From Chara braunii (lineage: Eukaryota; Streptophyta; Charophyceae; Charales; Characeae), in assembly GCA_003427395.1 (NCBI GenBank), contig BFEA01000068.1, positions 1,071,661 through 1,097,466 of the forward strand: DNA of 25,806 bases, given 5' to 3'. The notes beneath the pieces are model-generated. The model was not told the origin of the DNA. It ran no database searches and was given only the letters and a program-made list of their open reading frames with translations. Each line of letters begins with the position of its first letter. Position 1 is the first letter of the stretch. The translations under genes were made by a program, and so were the position numbers. This document shows, piece by piece, positions 8,221 to 19,169 of the stretch.

Positions 8221-8640
8221 TTCTCAATCGTTTATCTTCTGTTGACAATATTAGTATGCCTAGTTTAAAATTTAGTAAGCACTTGGTCTGAAATTTAGAA
8301 CTGAATTGTATCTGAGAATTTAGTTTGCCTTTGGAAATAATTTTAGGGTTACACTGTATAATTTTTTTTATATTTTTTAATAAAGGCTAATTCTTTTAAG
8401 CCCAACCAATTCAATTACCTGTCAAATCTGGACAGGACGGCCTTTCAGGCCTTCTTTTTATTGTCATTATAGTATTACGGGAACCCCGTAGCAGCCACAT
8501 CCGTGCTCAAGCCTCCAACGAGGGAACATGCGGGAGCTGCACCTGCCTTGTGCCTTTTGGAGATTTGCAGATTACAGTTGGTTGTTCTTTGCCAATAGTG
8601 TTTCTATCCTTGAAACATGCCGGCGTTTTCCTGTGCAGCA
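8221..8640. other. Unassigned AT-rich stretch
   Basis: No coding frame or RNA gene is recognised. GGACGGCCTTTCAGGCCTTC (about 8434-8453) contains a small palindrome. Nothing else stands out. Confidence 0.4.
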
Positions 8641-8892
8641 AGGATATTGCATTATAGGCCGAAGGAGTGGAGAGTTTCTGCTATGATGAGTTCAGCCACC
8701 CTTTTTCTGTGCTTCAAGGCTATTTTGAGTTCTTCTTCCTTTTGAGGCTGAGTGGTCTTGGGACGCTGGACCCGGTTTCCAGCAGGTTTTTCCTTTCCTT
8801 GCCAATACTGGGTAGAATTGTGAGGTCCCCGGCCTCGACTACTTTTGTTTTGAAATATGAAGCGATAACTTCTCAAAAAAAAAAAAAAAAAA
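8641..8892 (+). mobile_element. Possible poly(A) retro-insertion bearing the hairpin module
   Basis: The 27-bp module is at about 8760-8786, followed by about 88 bases unlike the other copies and an A-run (8875-8892). The upstream 110 bases read on the minus strand as a charged peptide (QKEEELKIALKHRKRVAELI) ending in a stop. As at 7209, a module is therefore preceded by sequence that looks antisense to coding. No target-site duplication could be found, so the borders are uncertain and the peptide is unrecognised. Confidence 0.45.
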
Positions 8893-9194
8893 CCATATCC
8901 CACTCATCTTCCCTCTCGGCCATCCGTCTGAGCTGCTGTGATGTCCATCAACTGTGCTGACGTAGATCTTGCATGTCTGATTACGGCCGTTCCGGACGGT
9001 CCTGCTCTCGGGGCCGGAGCCCAGTAAGCCTGTGTGATCCACAGCGCCCACCTGCTTATTTCATTCTGAAATTGGTTGGTGCTCACGGCGGTCTGTCAAG
9101 TGGTCCAGCAGAGCATTCATTCTCATTTTGCACATTCGGAGAGTAGTGGAGCCAGGCGCTCACTCGACTCATCACCACACACACAAAAGACAAA
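8893..9194. other. Unassigned stretch between poly(A) and TIR element
   Basis: Minus-strand open frames exist in two overlapping phases, but neither has a recognisable domain. The 16-mer AGTAGTGGAGCCAGGC (about 9145) recurs near 19756, suggesting a minor shared repeat. Confidence 0.3.
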
Positions 9195-9638
9195 GGGCCT
9201 CGTTAGACACTTCTTATGAGTTCCTTGCGCCACAAGGAATTTTCCTTGTGGCTCATAAGGGAATTTGGGCTCTTCATTCCACCTGTCCTCGGGGACGTCG
9301 CCCGAGGACATTTCCTAAGCCTGATGTCAGAAAAAAAAAAAGAAAGAGAAAAAAAAACAGTTGTGCTTCAGGCCTTCAGCCAATAGGGTGGCGCCACAAT
9401 CCAGATTCTCAGCTGTAACGTCTATCTACCCGTGTGCCCTCTCCTCTCCGTGAAACGCGGACTCCTTGTGCCCAAGGTCCCTTGGGCACAAGGAAGAAAT
9501 GGCTGCGGCCACAAGGATGCCACAAGGAATTTTCCTTGTGGTGTTTTCACATTTCTTTTTCAATTTCGTCCCCAAGGACAGGTGGAACGAGCGCGTCCTT
9601 GTGGATTTCACGTCCCCAAGGAGTGTCTAACGAGGCCC
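9195..9638. mobile_element. Nonautonomous TIR element, copy 2
   Basis: This is the same element as at 7713-8161, about 90% identical, with the same terminal inverted repeats apart from one or two changes. AAA flanks both sides (9192-9194 and 9639-9641), consistent with a 3-bp duplication though not the TWA usual for PIF/Harbinger. This copy has a perfect 13-bp hairpin, CCTTGTGCCCAAG / CTTGGGCACAAGG with loop GTCC (9464-9493), where copy 1 is degraded. ACAAGG/CCTTGT occurs many times and may be a transposase-binding motif. Confidence 0.85.
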
Positions 9639-10104
9639 AAAATATGGCACTGTGGGCCGCTCGACTACTTTTTTTTTTTTTTTTTTTTCTTTGATCGAAC
9701 ATCGATGACGGGGTGTAGGCGAGGGGCAGACACCCCCTCTACTATCCCCGCTTGTTAGATGGCTCCGTGTTAAAAAAAAAAAAAAAAAAAAAAGAAAGAT
9801 GGCTCTGTTCCATTTGTGGGGAGCTATACCTGCTTGAAAACGGGTCCACCATCTCTTGACATCATAACAAGGAGCCAGGTGATGTGTTGTGTTTTTTTTG
9901 TTTTTTTTTCGTTTTTTTTTTTTTTTTTTTTACATGCCATTATGTCAAGTTATACATGATGACTCAGAGCAGCATTGATTGCCCTCTTTGCAAGGGGATT
10001 GACTGCCTGTCTATCTCAGAGGTGGACTAGTACCAATCTTCAACTTCTATCAAATGTTTAATCTAACCTCTACTGCACCAACATACTAAAATTCCATCCT
10101 GTCA
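9639..10104. other. Homopolymer-rich unassigned stretch
   Basis: Poly(T) runs at about 9668-9689 and 9893-9930, and poly(A) at 9772-9793. The poly(A) is bracketed by a 12-base near-repeat AGATGGCTCYGT (9757-9768 and 9797-9808), as if an almost pure poly(A) had inserted with a target-site duplication. No gene is seen. Confidence 0.5.
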
Positions 10105-10118
10105 CTGCCACGTGGCAG
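10105..10118. promoter_or_regulatory. Perfect 14-bp palindrome with G-box core
   Basis: CTGCCACGTGGCAG is a perfect palindrome around CACGTG, the core bound by plant bZIP and bHLH factors. A similar CGCCACGTGGCG lies at 11665-11676. With no gene next to either, a regulatory role is only a possibility. Confidence 0.35.
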
Positions 10119-10426
10119 AATCCCAGCCGTTACACCTGGGCAGTGCCGTCACCGTGAACGTGACTGGCACCGGTCACTTGAACGTGACCGGCGGGTCATA
10201 TGGCCCNNNNNNNNNNNNNNNNNNNNNNNNNNNNNNNNNNNNNNNNNNNNNNNNNNNNNNNNNNNNNNNNNNNNNNNNNNNNNNNNNNNNNNNNNNNNNN
10301 NNNNNNNNNNNNNNNNNNNNNNNNNNNNNNNNNNNNNNNNNNNNNNNNNNNNNNNNNNNNNNNNNNNNNNNNNNNNNNNNNNNNNNNNNNNNNNNNNNNN
10401 NNNNNNNNNNNNNNNNNNNNNNNNNN

Positions 10427-10474
<48 letters not shown>

Positions 10475-10790
10475 CAAAAGAACAAACAAAAATGCTTATT
10501 TTGGCTGGTTGCATTTTTTTGTTTTTCATTTTTAATTAAAAAGAAAATATTATTCATGAAAAAAAAAATTGAAAACATTATGGGGGGTTACCCTCCGATG
10601 ACCCCCACCCTCCTAAAAAACAAAAACAATCCCCCTCAGCCAAAAAAAAAGAAAAAAAAAACGATCCCGGTCTTGGTAAACTCCTTGAACTACCACCGGT
10701 CATGATTTTCATGATCGGTGACCGGTCCTCGTTCACCGACCCCGTGGACGGTGAACGGTGAATGAGGGTAGTACGGGGTACGGCACGACC
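10119..10790. repeat. GTGAACGTGAC / ACCGGTCA motif cluster around the assembly gap
   Basis: Before the gap, GTGAACGTGAC and ACCGGTCAC motifs repeat. After it, ACCGGTCATGA..TGACCGGT (about 10696-10728) and GGTGAACG-type motifs return. The two sides probably belong to one degenerate repeat or element that the assembler could not close. A run of 44 A residues starts right at the gap edge (10427-10470). Lysine- or phenylalanine-rich frames here are artefacts of the A-run. Confidence 0.5.
10207..10426. other. Assembly gap (220 N)
   Basis: Undetermined bases. Any frame crossing this segment is meaningless. Confidence 0.99.
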
Positions 10791-10849
10791 TTCTGCAAGA
10801 GTGAAGCTTCCTCGAGCCCCTCCCACCCAGAGAAACTACCGCCCTGCCT

Positions 10850-10932
10850 CTACCGGTAGCTCAGTGGTTAGAGCACCGGTTGGAAATGCGCATTGTGGTA
10901 CTATAAGGTTGCGGGGTCAAAACCACGCAGCC
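10850..10932 (+). pseudogene. tRNA-like sequence with degenerate internal promoter (pseudo-tRNA or SINE head)
   Basis: TAGCTCAGTGG (10857-10867) is a good A box, and the D-arm GCTC / GAGC forms, followed by CACCGGT as in threonine-type tRNAs. A B-box-like GGGTCAAAACC (10914-10924) differs from consensus at about two positions. The A-to-B spacing is longer than in a simple tRNA, the acceptor ends do not pair, and no T-run follows. A decayed tRNA or the head of a tRNA-derived SINE fits best. Confidence 0.5.
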
Positions 10933-12990
10933 TTGCGCATGGACACTGGCAGGGCGTTAGATTGATGCACGGCTGGACACACATCCCCTTGGGCCGACGC
11001 ATGGATGTGGTCTTGCTATGCACGAGTGCGCTGGGTGCGCTTGGGGTGGGAGGGTAAGACGTCTGCTGGATGCACGAGTGTGCTGATTACCCTCGTTTCC
11101 CCCGACTAACGTTCAATCCCCGCACTAGTGCGCGAGTGAGATCCTCGCTGCCCTTCTTTCGTTCCCCCTGTTCACTGCCTCATGTGTCTGCCGTATAGGC
11201 CATCCTGGGCTTACGCCTGGCTGTCAAGGAAAACGATAGCAGTGCCCTGGGGAGCACATGTGGTTGCGTTGCCAGCCGGTCACCGCCGTTTTGATCGAAT
11301 TGGCCATTTTGGTTGGCGTCACCACACGACTAACTTTCTATTAAACATCCGGGACAAGGAAGGGTAGGAGTTGCATGGATTCAAAGTTTGCCTCCCTAAA
11401 GTTGAGCGCGGGTAATTGCCCGTGCTCGAACCAGTCCTCAGTTTGCCATAATGGCATAATGACCTTCCTCGTTTCCCGATCGCAAATGGGAACGGCCCGT
11501 ACTGCGAGAGGGACGCACGAAGGACACTATTGCGCACGGATCGGGTTCACCTGTATAACCCGGCTAAGGCATGTCATATAGGAGGTAAGGGGTTTGTTCT
11601 GATTGATCATTTTGCCTCCCCATCATTGGTATTGCCCTACAGTGCTTCCATGGTCAGCTGCACACGCCACGTGGCGGTCGTTGTTTAACAGTGGTTGGTG
11701 TCGGGGCAGGGACTCGTGTTACTGGCGGAGGTTGGTATTGGGGTATGAGGGATCGGTTCGATATCTGAACCTTTCCCGCACTGCGGGATTTCTCCGAACT
11801 ATCGCAGTAGGTCACCCTTGATTCCCCTTCTGTCAGAGGATGAGAGCTCGGATCAACCCGACGAGCCACACGGCCCAGACTCGGATTCATGAGGGTCCTC
11901 CTCCCAAGAAAGGTTCGTGTAACTCTAATGAAGACTAGGCAGTAGGTTCATCCTTGTTGCTTCGGTCATTGATTCCAGTCAATAGGACCGGCCCGATTCC
12001 TCGACCGGTGACCCCCCACCCCACCCCCACCGTTTTTTCCCTTTTCGTTTCGATAACCTCTGTCCTCATTTTGATTTTGTCGCTGTTGATTCACGTCCTC
12101 TGGAAATTATCCCTCGGAGTTGAGGCGAGAACCCCAATTTCGCCCTGGCGATTCAACCCCCGCCCAAAATCCTCGGCCACGCCTCATTTTGACTATGATC
12201 GGCGCACTGTGTCACCAAGGGTACGGTGCGTTGTGTGGGGCAAGAGGTTTCATATCACAAGGTTCCCGAAAGGGAATCCTCCTTCCAAATCTTAATGCAA
12301 GTGATCTCACTCAAACACTGGAAAATTGACATTTGCAAATACGGTTGGAACATCTCAGAAACTGTCAATTCCTCCATCAAAGTCCCCATTGTTAGATACT
12401 CATCCAAGGTCGGCTACAAGGTCCATTATGCACCGCAAGCTTGTCAGGTCGTCCTCTTTCTCTACTGGCAACAAAGAGTCTCCTCCCTTATCCTTCAACC
12501 CCTCCCATCCAAATGGATTTTATTCTTTATACAAATAATCCTATCCTCTCTCGAATCTAAGGTTGGTGGCCTGCAATAGCTGCACCCACACTCGTGTGTT
12601 CCCACAGTCATGTGGTGCACCTAGAAAGGGATGCAAATTTATGTTTTTTGCAATACATGTTCCCCCTCGGGCCTCGCGGACACCTAACATACGTATATAC
12701 ATAAATATATGTAAAAGGGTGATGAGTATGTGACGATAACTTCTCACAATCACAGTGGGACTCCTCACAGCCACATATATGTGTAAGATCGCAGGTAGTC
12801 AAATCCAAAATCCAAACCACAGTACATACCTTCAATCACATCAAAGAGTCAACCAAAAGTTCACGCACTACACGAAGTTAACTTCAACCAATCTCTATAC
12901 TCATACCCCTCGCTTTAGCCATGCAAGCCTCAGTCTTTGTTCAACCTTCTATAATTAAATACTCAGTACCTTTGTTAAATAACCATTCAA
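10933..12990. other. Unassigned stretch without recognisable gene
   Basis: Only short overlapping frames of 60-117 codons occur, none with motifs I recognise. TGCACGAGTG repeats near 11020 and 11070. A (CA/TA)-type palindrome CACATATATGTG lies at about 12772. The start of this stretch could be the body of a tRNA-derived SINE, but no tail is visible. Confidence 0.4.
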
Positions 12991-13103
12991 TAAAAGTCCG
13001 GGTGAAAACCTTAATAAAACAATAAAAATCACTAGAGTTACAACTTTTTAGGTTGAGTATTGAGATGAATTGGAGTTGAGTCGTAGACCGGAATCGGCAA
13101 TCG

Positions 13104-13154
13104 ACCTGTTATCAGTGATAACAGAAGGTGATCCTTGTAGGATCCAACTGAATC
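13104..13154. repeat. Two short near-perfect palindromes
   Basis: TGTTATCA g TGATAACA (about 13107-13123) is followed closely by GATCCT tgt AGGATC (about 13130-13145). They lie just upstream of the tandem-repeat region. Their function is unknown. Confidence 0.6.
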
Positions 13155-13335
13155 TAGTCCTGATTTCGAATCAAACGTTCAAGATGATCTGTAACAAAAG
13201 ATAGGTAAATCCCCAAACTAATTATATGAGTCCAACTCGAGAGTAATCTCCATATCTCGATTTCACCAAGAATCATTCTACTTAACTAAGTATGAGTCTA
13301 CCCCTAAGTCATTGTTTAACGCAAGGGAGACCTAT

Positions 13336-13965
13336 GGCAGCATCTCTTTTATTCAGGGTGGATTGTCAGAGTCGTCACCTGTCAAAATATAATCTAACTC
13401 CTCTAAACTAAAAAACATTCGGGAGCGTTTCCCGTAGGAAAGGTCTTAGAATTTATACAGTTTATACTAACTCGGATATGAGAACATAAATAATATTTAA
13501 CTTTGGGAAGTTAAATTTTATCCAACTCTCTGAATTAGTAAAAATTTTGGCAGCATCTCCTTTAGAAGGGTAGATTTCCCAGATTTATACTAAGTCAGAC
13601 AAAAACTCGGAAGCCAGACTTGAGTTCGACTTAAGACAAAGTTTAACTAACCCAATAAATTTGTAGAAATTTCGGCAGCGCTTCCCGTAGAGAAAATGTT
13701 ATTCCAAGATTTATACAAAGCTAAGTTCAAAGTTTAAACAATAACTTTGACTTCCCAAAGTCCAATTTTGTCAAACTCCTTGAATCAGCAAAACTTTGGG
13801 CAGCACTCTCTTTAAAAAATGAGACATTCCAGATTTTTACTTAGTCTTGTATATAATTTAGACAAATTGAGTTTTTGAAAGTCAAAATTCGACTAACTCC
13901 TTGGTTTTGCATAAATTTCGGCAGCGCTTCCCGTAGAGAAAGTGGATTACCAAGATTTATACGAG
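13336..13965. repeat. Diverged tandem repeat, unit about 125 bp
   Basis: The landmark TTTCGGCAGCGCTTCCCGTAG recurs in variants at about 13336, 13421, 13549, 13674, 13799 and 13920. Each is followed about 30 bases later by CCAAGATTTATAC-like sequence, and is preceded by GACTAACTCCTTG-like sequence. From the second copy the spacing is 120-128 bases. Alternate units resemble each other more (GCTTCCCGTAGAG versus ATCTCCTTTAGAA), suggesting a two-unit higher-order period. The copies are old and strongly diverged outside the landmark. Confidence 0.8.
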
Positions 13966-14270
13966 ACAAAGTATAACAAAAAATCTCACAAAATGCAGAA
14001 CTTGATCTAAGTAAAAAAACTTAGCTCAGAAAATGCAGGAATTGAAACTACCTCCTATCAGTCTAGCACGTGGCGAATATCTAAAACAACTACCTATCAA
14101 ACTTTAAAAAAAAAAGAAAAAAAAAAAGTAGTAGTCTCACTCAGTAACATGTTGGTCAAACCACAAAGGTAAGTAAGTACTCTCACCATCCCAAAGCCAT
14201 ATTTTTTAAGCAATAGTTCATGATCTTTCAATGATTTATCCTTTCATACCCAACTTACATAAGGCATATA

Positions 14271-14996
14271 GTTAGATCACCCAATCTTATGAGAACCTTT
14301 CTAACTCGGCCATAGAATATACACAAACACAGGGCACTACAACTTTTATCTTCTTTGGGCATATGACTAGGTTAGCCAGCCTAGTCGCCCTGGACCATTT
14401 AAGTATCTAAGATATATATAACTGTCTGCACTTTGTCTTTTAAGGCAACTTATGACTGAACCGGTCATCTTAGATCAAGATTCAGCCTGTCCCTTCTTAC
14501 CACAATTTTTATTTTTAATTGATACTCTCTTCAGTTGGTGATAAGCTATAGTCAGACCATCCAATCTTATGGAAAAATGTCTGGCTAGCCTATTCATTAG
14601 TAAGTAATATAAGATATAAACAAATTTAGTTTTTTTGCTCCAACATGTGCGCAGCTCCAGACTAGACCACCCAATCTTATGGGAACCTGTTCAGTCCTTT
14701 TGTTTGAATTTCTCCTTCAGAAATAAAACAAAAGAGAGTTAGGGTCATTCAATCTTATAAAACGTGCCCAACTCTCCTTAAAAAACTAGCAAAACATAAG
14801 AAACCTCAAAGAAAACAAGGAAACTAGGTCATCCAATCTTATGGAAAAATGCTTGGTTCTTGAAAGTCAAACACATGCAGCCCTCACAAGTCAAAGCAAC
14901 CAGACCACCCAATCTTATGGAAACGTGTCTGGTCCTTCAAACAATCAAAAATAAACATAGCGCTGGACTCTCCAATTTTATGGAGACTCTCCCAGC
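14271..14996. repeat. Array of seven hairpins with a conserved loop and variable complementary stems
   Basis: Each unit has a loop close to CAYCCAATCTTATGGAAANNTG. The stems (5' / 3') are GTTAGA / TCTAAC (14271-14305), TAGTCAGAC / GTCTGGCTA (14549-14587), GACTAGAC / GTTCAGTC with one mismatch (14660-14696), GAGAGTT-GGG / CCC-AACTCTC (14734-14776), AACTAGGT / GCTTGGTT with wobbles (14822-14858), ACCAGAC / GTCTGGT (14899-14933) and GCTGG / CCAGC (14962-14996). Stem sequence changes between units while pairing is kept. Spacing is irregular (about 60-280 bases). A related GACTAGG / CCTAGTC hairpin without the loop motif sits at 14365-14386, and a TTGC..GCAA hairpin with a TCTTACGGG loop at 15339-15359. 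Confidence 0.8.
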
Positions 14997-17900
14997 CTTT
15001 GGTTGACCCAGTCAAACACAAGCAAAATTGCCTTCCTCCCATCCTTCCCCCAGATACAATCCTACAATCTGCTTTCAGTCAATACAACAAAAACTGAAAC
15101 TGGATGTGCACAACCATTCCTTTACTTAAGTCTGATTTGTCCTGAAAGTCAAACTGAAAGTCAAAGTAGGGATGCAGACAATTTACTCAGTCAAACATAG
15201 CAAGAAATATAGTTAGGGGATATAACAGGGTTCATAGAGGGAGATGAAAGGTTACCTCTCAGTTCCCTGCCTCCCGAACTCCTCCTGAGTTCCGGCAGAG
15301 CTCCCGCAATCGGTGGGATGACTCCCCACAGAGTCTTGTTGCGGTCTTACGGGTTGCAATCCCGCCTGCCGCCTTCCTCTCGTAACCAGGACTAGACTTA
15401 GACTAAGAAGGGCAGAAGAAGGGGTTTCAGACGCTCGAGATACAAGAGGGGGACAACTCAACTCTCAGGAGAGGGCCTTGCTATCTTCACTCGCATGAGA
15501 GCACCTCATTGATGGCCAAAACACGTTGCAGCCTGGTCGACTGAAGTCAAACTACCTCTGTTGACTCCCCGACGGCCTCCTCAACTTTGCGGTAAAAGAC
15601 CTCCTGCTGGACTCGTGATACTTCAGCCCGATAAAATGAATCGCACGTCAGCTAACAAGCAAACCTACAATTCACGGTCTCCCTGCTACTGCTCCGGTCA
15701 ACACAAGGAGTTGTGCATCAGCCAACAGGTAAACCCGCCTCGCTATTCCGTGCCGCAACATGGGTAACACACCGGCTAGTAGCTAGGCCTGCACCTTCAC
15801 AGCTAGCCTATTTCCGCATAGGCTGATGGAGTGAGCGACACCTTGGTCAACGACTGGATTTACAGCCCTCACGGCTGGCCTGCTGTAGCCTTCGCTCTTT
15901 CGTACGGTGGGGTGGGTAATTACCCCAACCTCAGTTAAGTTTTTAGCCTTTGCCCCGCTATTCGTAGTTCAGTGGAACAAGTATCACTCCTGCCAGCAGG
16001 TAAGCCTTCTATCCGCTGCTCTCTTTGAGCTACTCGCTGCCCCCACCATCAGGAACAAACAAAATCGGAATGAGTCCTCCACTAAGTCACAGCCAAATCC
16101 ATCACCCACTGGCTATAATTAGCCGAATGAGCGACCAAGTGGCGCGCCGAGCTCGACGAACGGAACGATGAATAACCGATATGACAAACGAAGCCCAGAT
16201 CAAAGACTTCCACTACGAGCACGTTGGCAGAACCAATCACAACGAAACTCATGAATAACATCGGTGGTCAACCGATTCGCCCCATCTGTCGCTCAGTAGT
16301 TATACAGCACAAGGATGAATTCTCCGTCAGAACATGGAAGTATACATTGCTCTCAGACCACGCACGCAACGGATAGAGAAAAGTTGCCTTCTCTAGATGG
16401 AATCAAAACCGAGTCTTCCGCCTGAGTAAACGAGGCATAGCCCGCAGGCGGCAACTCACCCTTGTCGAAAGCGAAAGAGCACGACACTAAACAGAGCTCT
16501 GACCGAGCCGACTTGAACACCGTCCCAAACACCCAACCGTGGTGCTGGCCTGGTAAGCACGATCCCGTGAACTTCGAGGACGAATTTCTCAATCTCACAG
16601 GGCATGATTGCAGGTAGGGCCCCCCCACTGAGCTTCCTCACCCCACTACCCGCATCCTGTCGGAATGAATCCTCTGCAAAACATACAAGTACTCATTCAA
16701 CTCCGAAAAAAAGAAAAAGGATTGCTTCTCCCGTGCACAACCCATCTTCATCATAGCTCAAAATCTACTCATTGCCTCTGAAGTTCGATTTCACCATCGG
16801 ATTTGCTTACCACTAAAACGTCCGAAACGCTAGTCCTCTCGCTTGATTATGCCAAGAGTCGAGCGAAACTTTGCGTTTCCGTGAGCGACCATACCCACAT
16901 TTAGACACCCCTGCGCAGTCCTTTTTGCAATTAACTTCTTCTTTACCAACTCTTTTCCAAAACTATCATGCTCATTGAATTCGCCCTACCCTCGAACCAC
17001 AACTTTGACCTCTTCCCCACCGAAATCCGTTTGGAAACGCTCAAGATATGCGCTTCCCATCCTACTTTTTCTCCACTCCCGGCCATCCCCGCGCGGTACT
17101 TTTCTCCACTAGCTCCCTCCTTATTAGCCTATGACTAAAACTAACGTTAAATTCGGATTCGCCCGGAGTTAAAACCGCTGAAACGAACCTTCATTCACTC
17201 ATTGCCGCCAAATAATGGGTGAGCTAAGCAGTCCTTAGCTCTACCATAGCCACGCTCTCCCCACATTCGACTGCAGATTCACCTGGCGCGAACGCTGACC
17301 CTAGTTCACCCCTTCAATTATGTCCCATACTGGTGCGAACCCGTATCGGGTTTATCCTTCTTTCCACCTCTCTCATCGGCCTTACCCTCTCCTCTAACGT
17401 TTGGCTCGTCTGCGCTAACCCTCTCCCCCTTCTAGTTCTTTGCACCTCCTCGCCCACAACGCTCCACTCCGCCTTCTCCTTCGCGCTGCGCCCCTCCCGC
17501 TCCACTCCATGCCCTGCCTTCAATGCATTCACCCCATCTCCCGTCCGGACTCATCCCTTTTCCCTTTTGCATAGTCATCTCCCCCGTTATCATCATTCCA
17601 TCGTATCACACAACCGCATAGTGGTATACGCAAGCTGATTCAACAATCGTTTGACGGTCTTATGGGGATTTCGCAGAGAGAGTCCGCTACTTGGCGGTCG
17701 GTTTTAGTCACCCACCTATCACTCCCAAAACTGGGTAAGCGTTGTCCTCGGCAGCACCGCGAGCTTTTCTACAGCGCCCCGAGTTGCTCCGCCTTAGTGC
17801 GACCCTGCTCTTTCCGAGTCGTACCTCACGACTCGCGCGCTGGTATTGGCTGCAACTTCTCAGAGAATTTGCCCCTCCTCCTGTCTGAACTTTACTCTAT

Positions 17901-18480
17901 CCCATGTTGCTCTACACCGTGGGCCGTACTAACGTTCTATATCGGCCCAATTTTTGACAGATGTCTCGAAGGGCCGGAACTTAGCGGATCGTCCTGGTTA
18001 CCCTGAAGGTAATACTGAGGTAAACCATCTATTAGACGGTTCAGCTAGCCCCTCGCCTCTATACCGCAGGCCGACAGCCGGTTAGCAGGTAGTACAATTA
18101 CTCCTACGCCACAGCCTCCTCCGACTCTGCCCTGCCCCGGGTTGTTCCTTCTAGGTGCGGCCTGCTATCCTTCGAGCCTGACGAGGCACGCCCACACTCA
18201 TCCTATCACAACAGGCCATGGCTGGTAGGCGATATACTCGTGGAATGCTCACGCCACTCCAACTTTCTTTCGCCCCGCAGGCTAATCACCCGCCAGTTCT
18301 CATGCACATTAATCTTCCCGGTCCGCGCTTTGGGATGGCGGGACCGAGGACCCTCACGAGCATCCCGAACACTCAAAGAACTCACAAGTCAACGAGGAGG
18401 AGGCGAGTGTTCAAGGTCCTTGACCATCGTGACGGCCTCCAAGTCCAGCGTCGCGCGTGAGTTAAGGAGTACCGACGCAA
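14997..18480. other. Unassigned GC-richer stretch without recognisable gene
   Basis: This is 3.5 kb with only short, overlapping frames. Small palindromes recur (AGCCTA / TAGGCT near 15806-15825, CAGCC / GGCTG near 15866). The phrase AGCAGGTA or ACAGGTAA, similar to a splice donor, appears several times (about 15725, 15994, 18085), and GTGAGCGAC recurs near 15831, 16127 and 16881. These hint at an old, diverged repeat or spliced transcript, but no exon chain could be built. Confidence 0.35.
16318..16351 (+). repeat. Dispersed copy of the AACATGGAARTATACA repeat
   Basis: AGAACATGGAAGTATACAT (from 16329), preceded by GAATTCTCCGTC, matches the arm of the foldback cluster at 25165-25611 (GAATCTGTCGCTGAAACATG..). 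This is a single arm here, so the family is dispersed. Confidence 0.6.
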
Positions 18481-19160
18481 GGTAAATAATAACACAGAAA
18501 TTAACATAAATAATCATAACTTTTTAATCGTTAGATTAAGACGGACGAGGAAAAAAGAAAACTGCTAGCCCATTTTCCATCCCCGCCAGTGGCAAAACCA
18601 AAGGAGGGTAGCCCCACCAGGCTCTCAACCCCATCGATCCCTCCATCCTAATCTGGTATCTCGCGTCGTTACTGCTCGACCTCGATCCTTGAATCTCTTT
18701 GGTGAAAGCTCGATGTTATAACCAATGATATTTGACCCAAGTCCGGGTCTAATTTTGACGGACCTCTAAATAAGTGGATACTGCAAGGCGCGTGGTTCTA
18801 CTGAAACGTTTCAAACCCACATATCGGCCTATAAGCCGAACTCTAGACCGTCAACCTTCCGCGTCCACTACGCGATTATACCGAACCATGCCGCTGTCGA
18901 CGTCGTCCTCCATACACATGCGCAAGTCACAGGTAAGTGCACCAATCATGAGACAGAATCTTTTTAATCGTAGTTTAATCAAAAATAAAAATCTAGTCGG
19001 CGATCGCGCCGGTTCTTCAATCATCAACAATAAAAATTACGCGCGCCTCAAGCCTGTGCGCCCACACACTCTCTGCTCTATTCAACCATTCAGTCAACGT
19101 AAACCACAACCAAAATCTCATCTACCTTTTCGTGTATTCCATCATGAGATCCTCATTGAG
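18481..19160. other. Unassigned AT-richer stretch
   Basis: A 131-codon open frame (18774-19169, +) has basic composition but no motif I recognise, and is more likely chance than gene. TCGGC / GCCGA near 18822 forms a small hairpin. Nothing else is supported. Confidence 0.35.
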
Positions 19161-19169
19161 GATAATTGA

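Noticed and set aside
10112-10705. Open frame spanning the gap
   Set aside because: It consists mostly of undetermined residues and a poly-Lys run from poly(A).
10850-10932. Functional tRNA gene
   Set aside because: The acceptor ends do not pair, the B box is degenerate, and no terminator T-run follows.
13336-14996. CRISPR array
   Set aside because: Repeats are long, diverged and irregularly spaced, stems vary, there are no cas genes, and the DNA is eukaryotic.
15561-18006. Several 60-115 codon frames as small genes
   Set aside because: They overlap each other in different phases and show no domains, no start context pattern and no splice chain.
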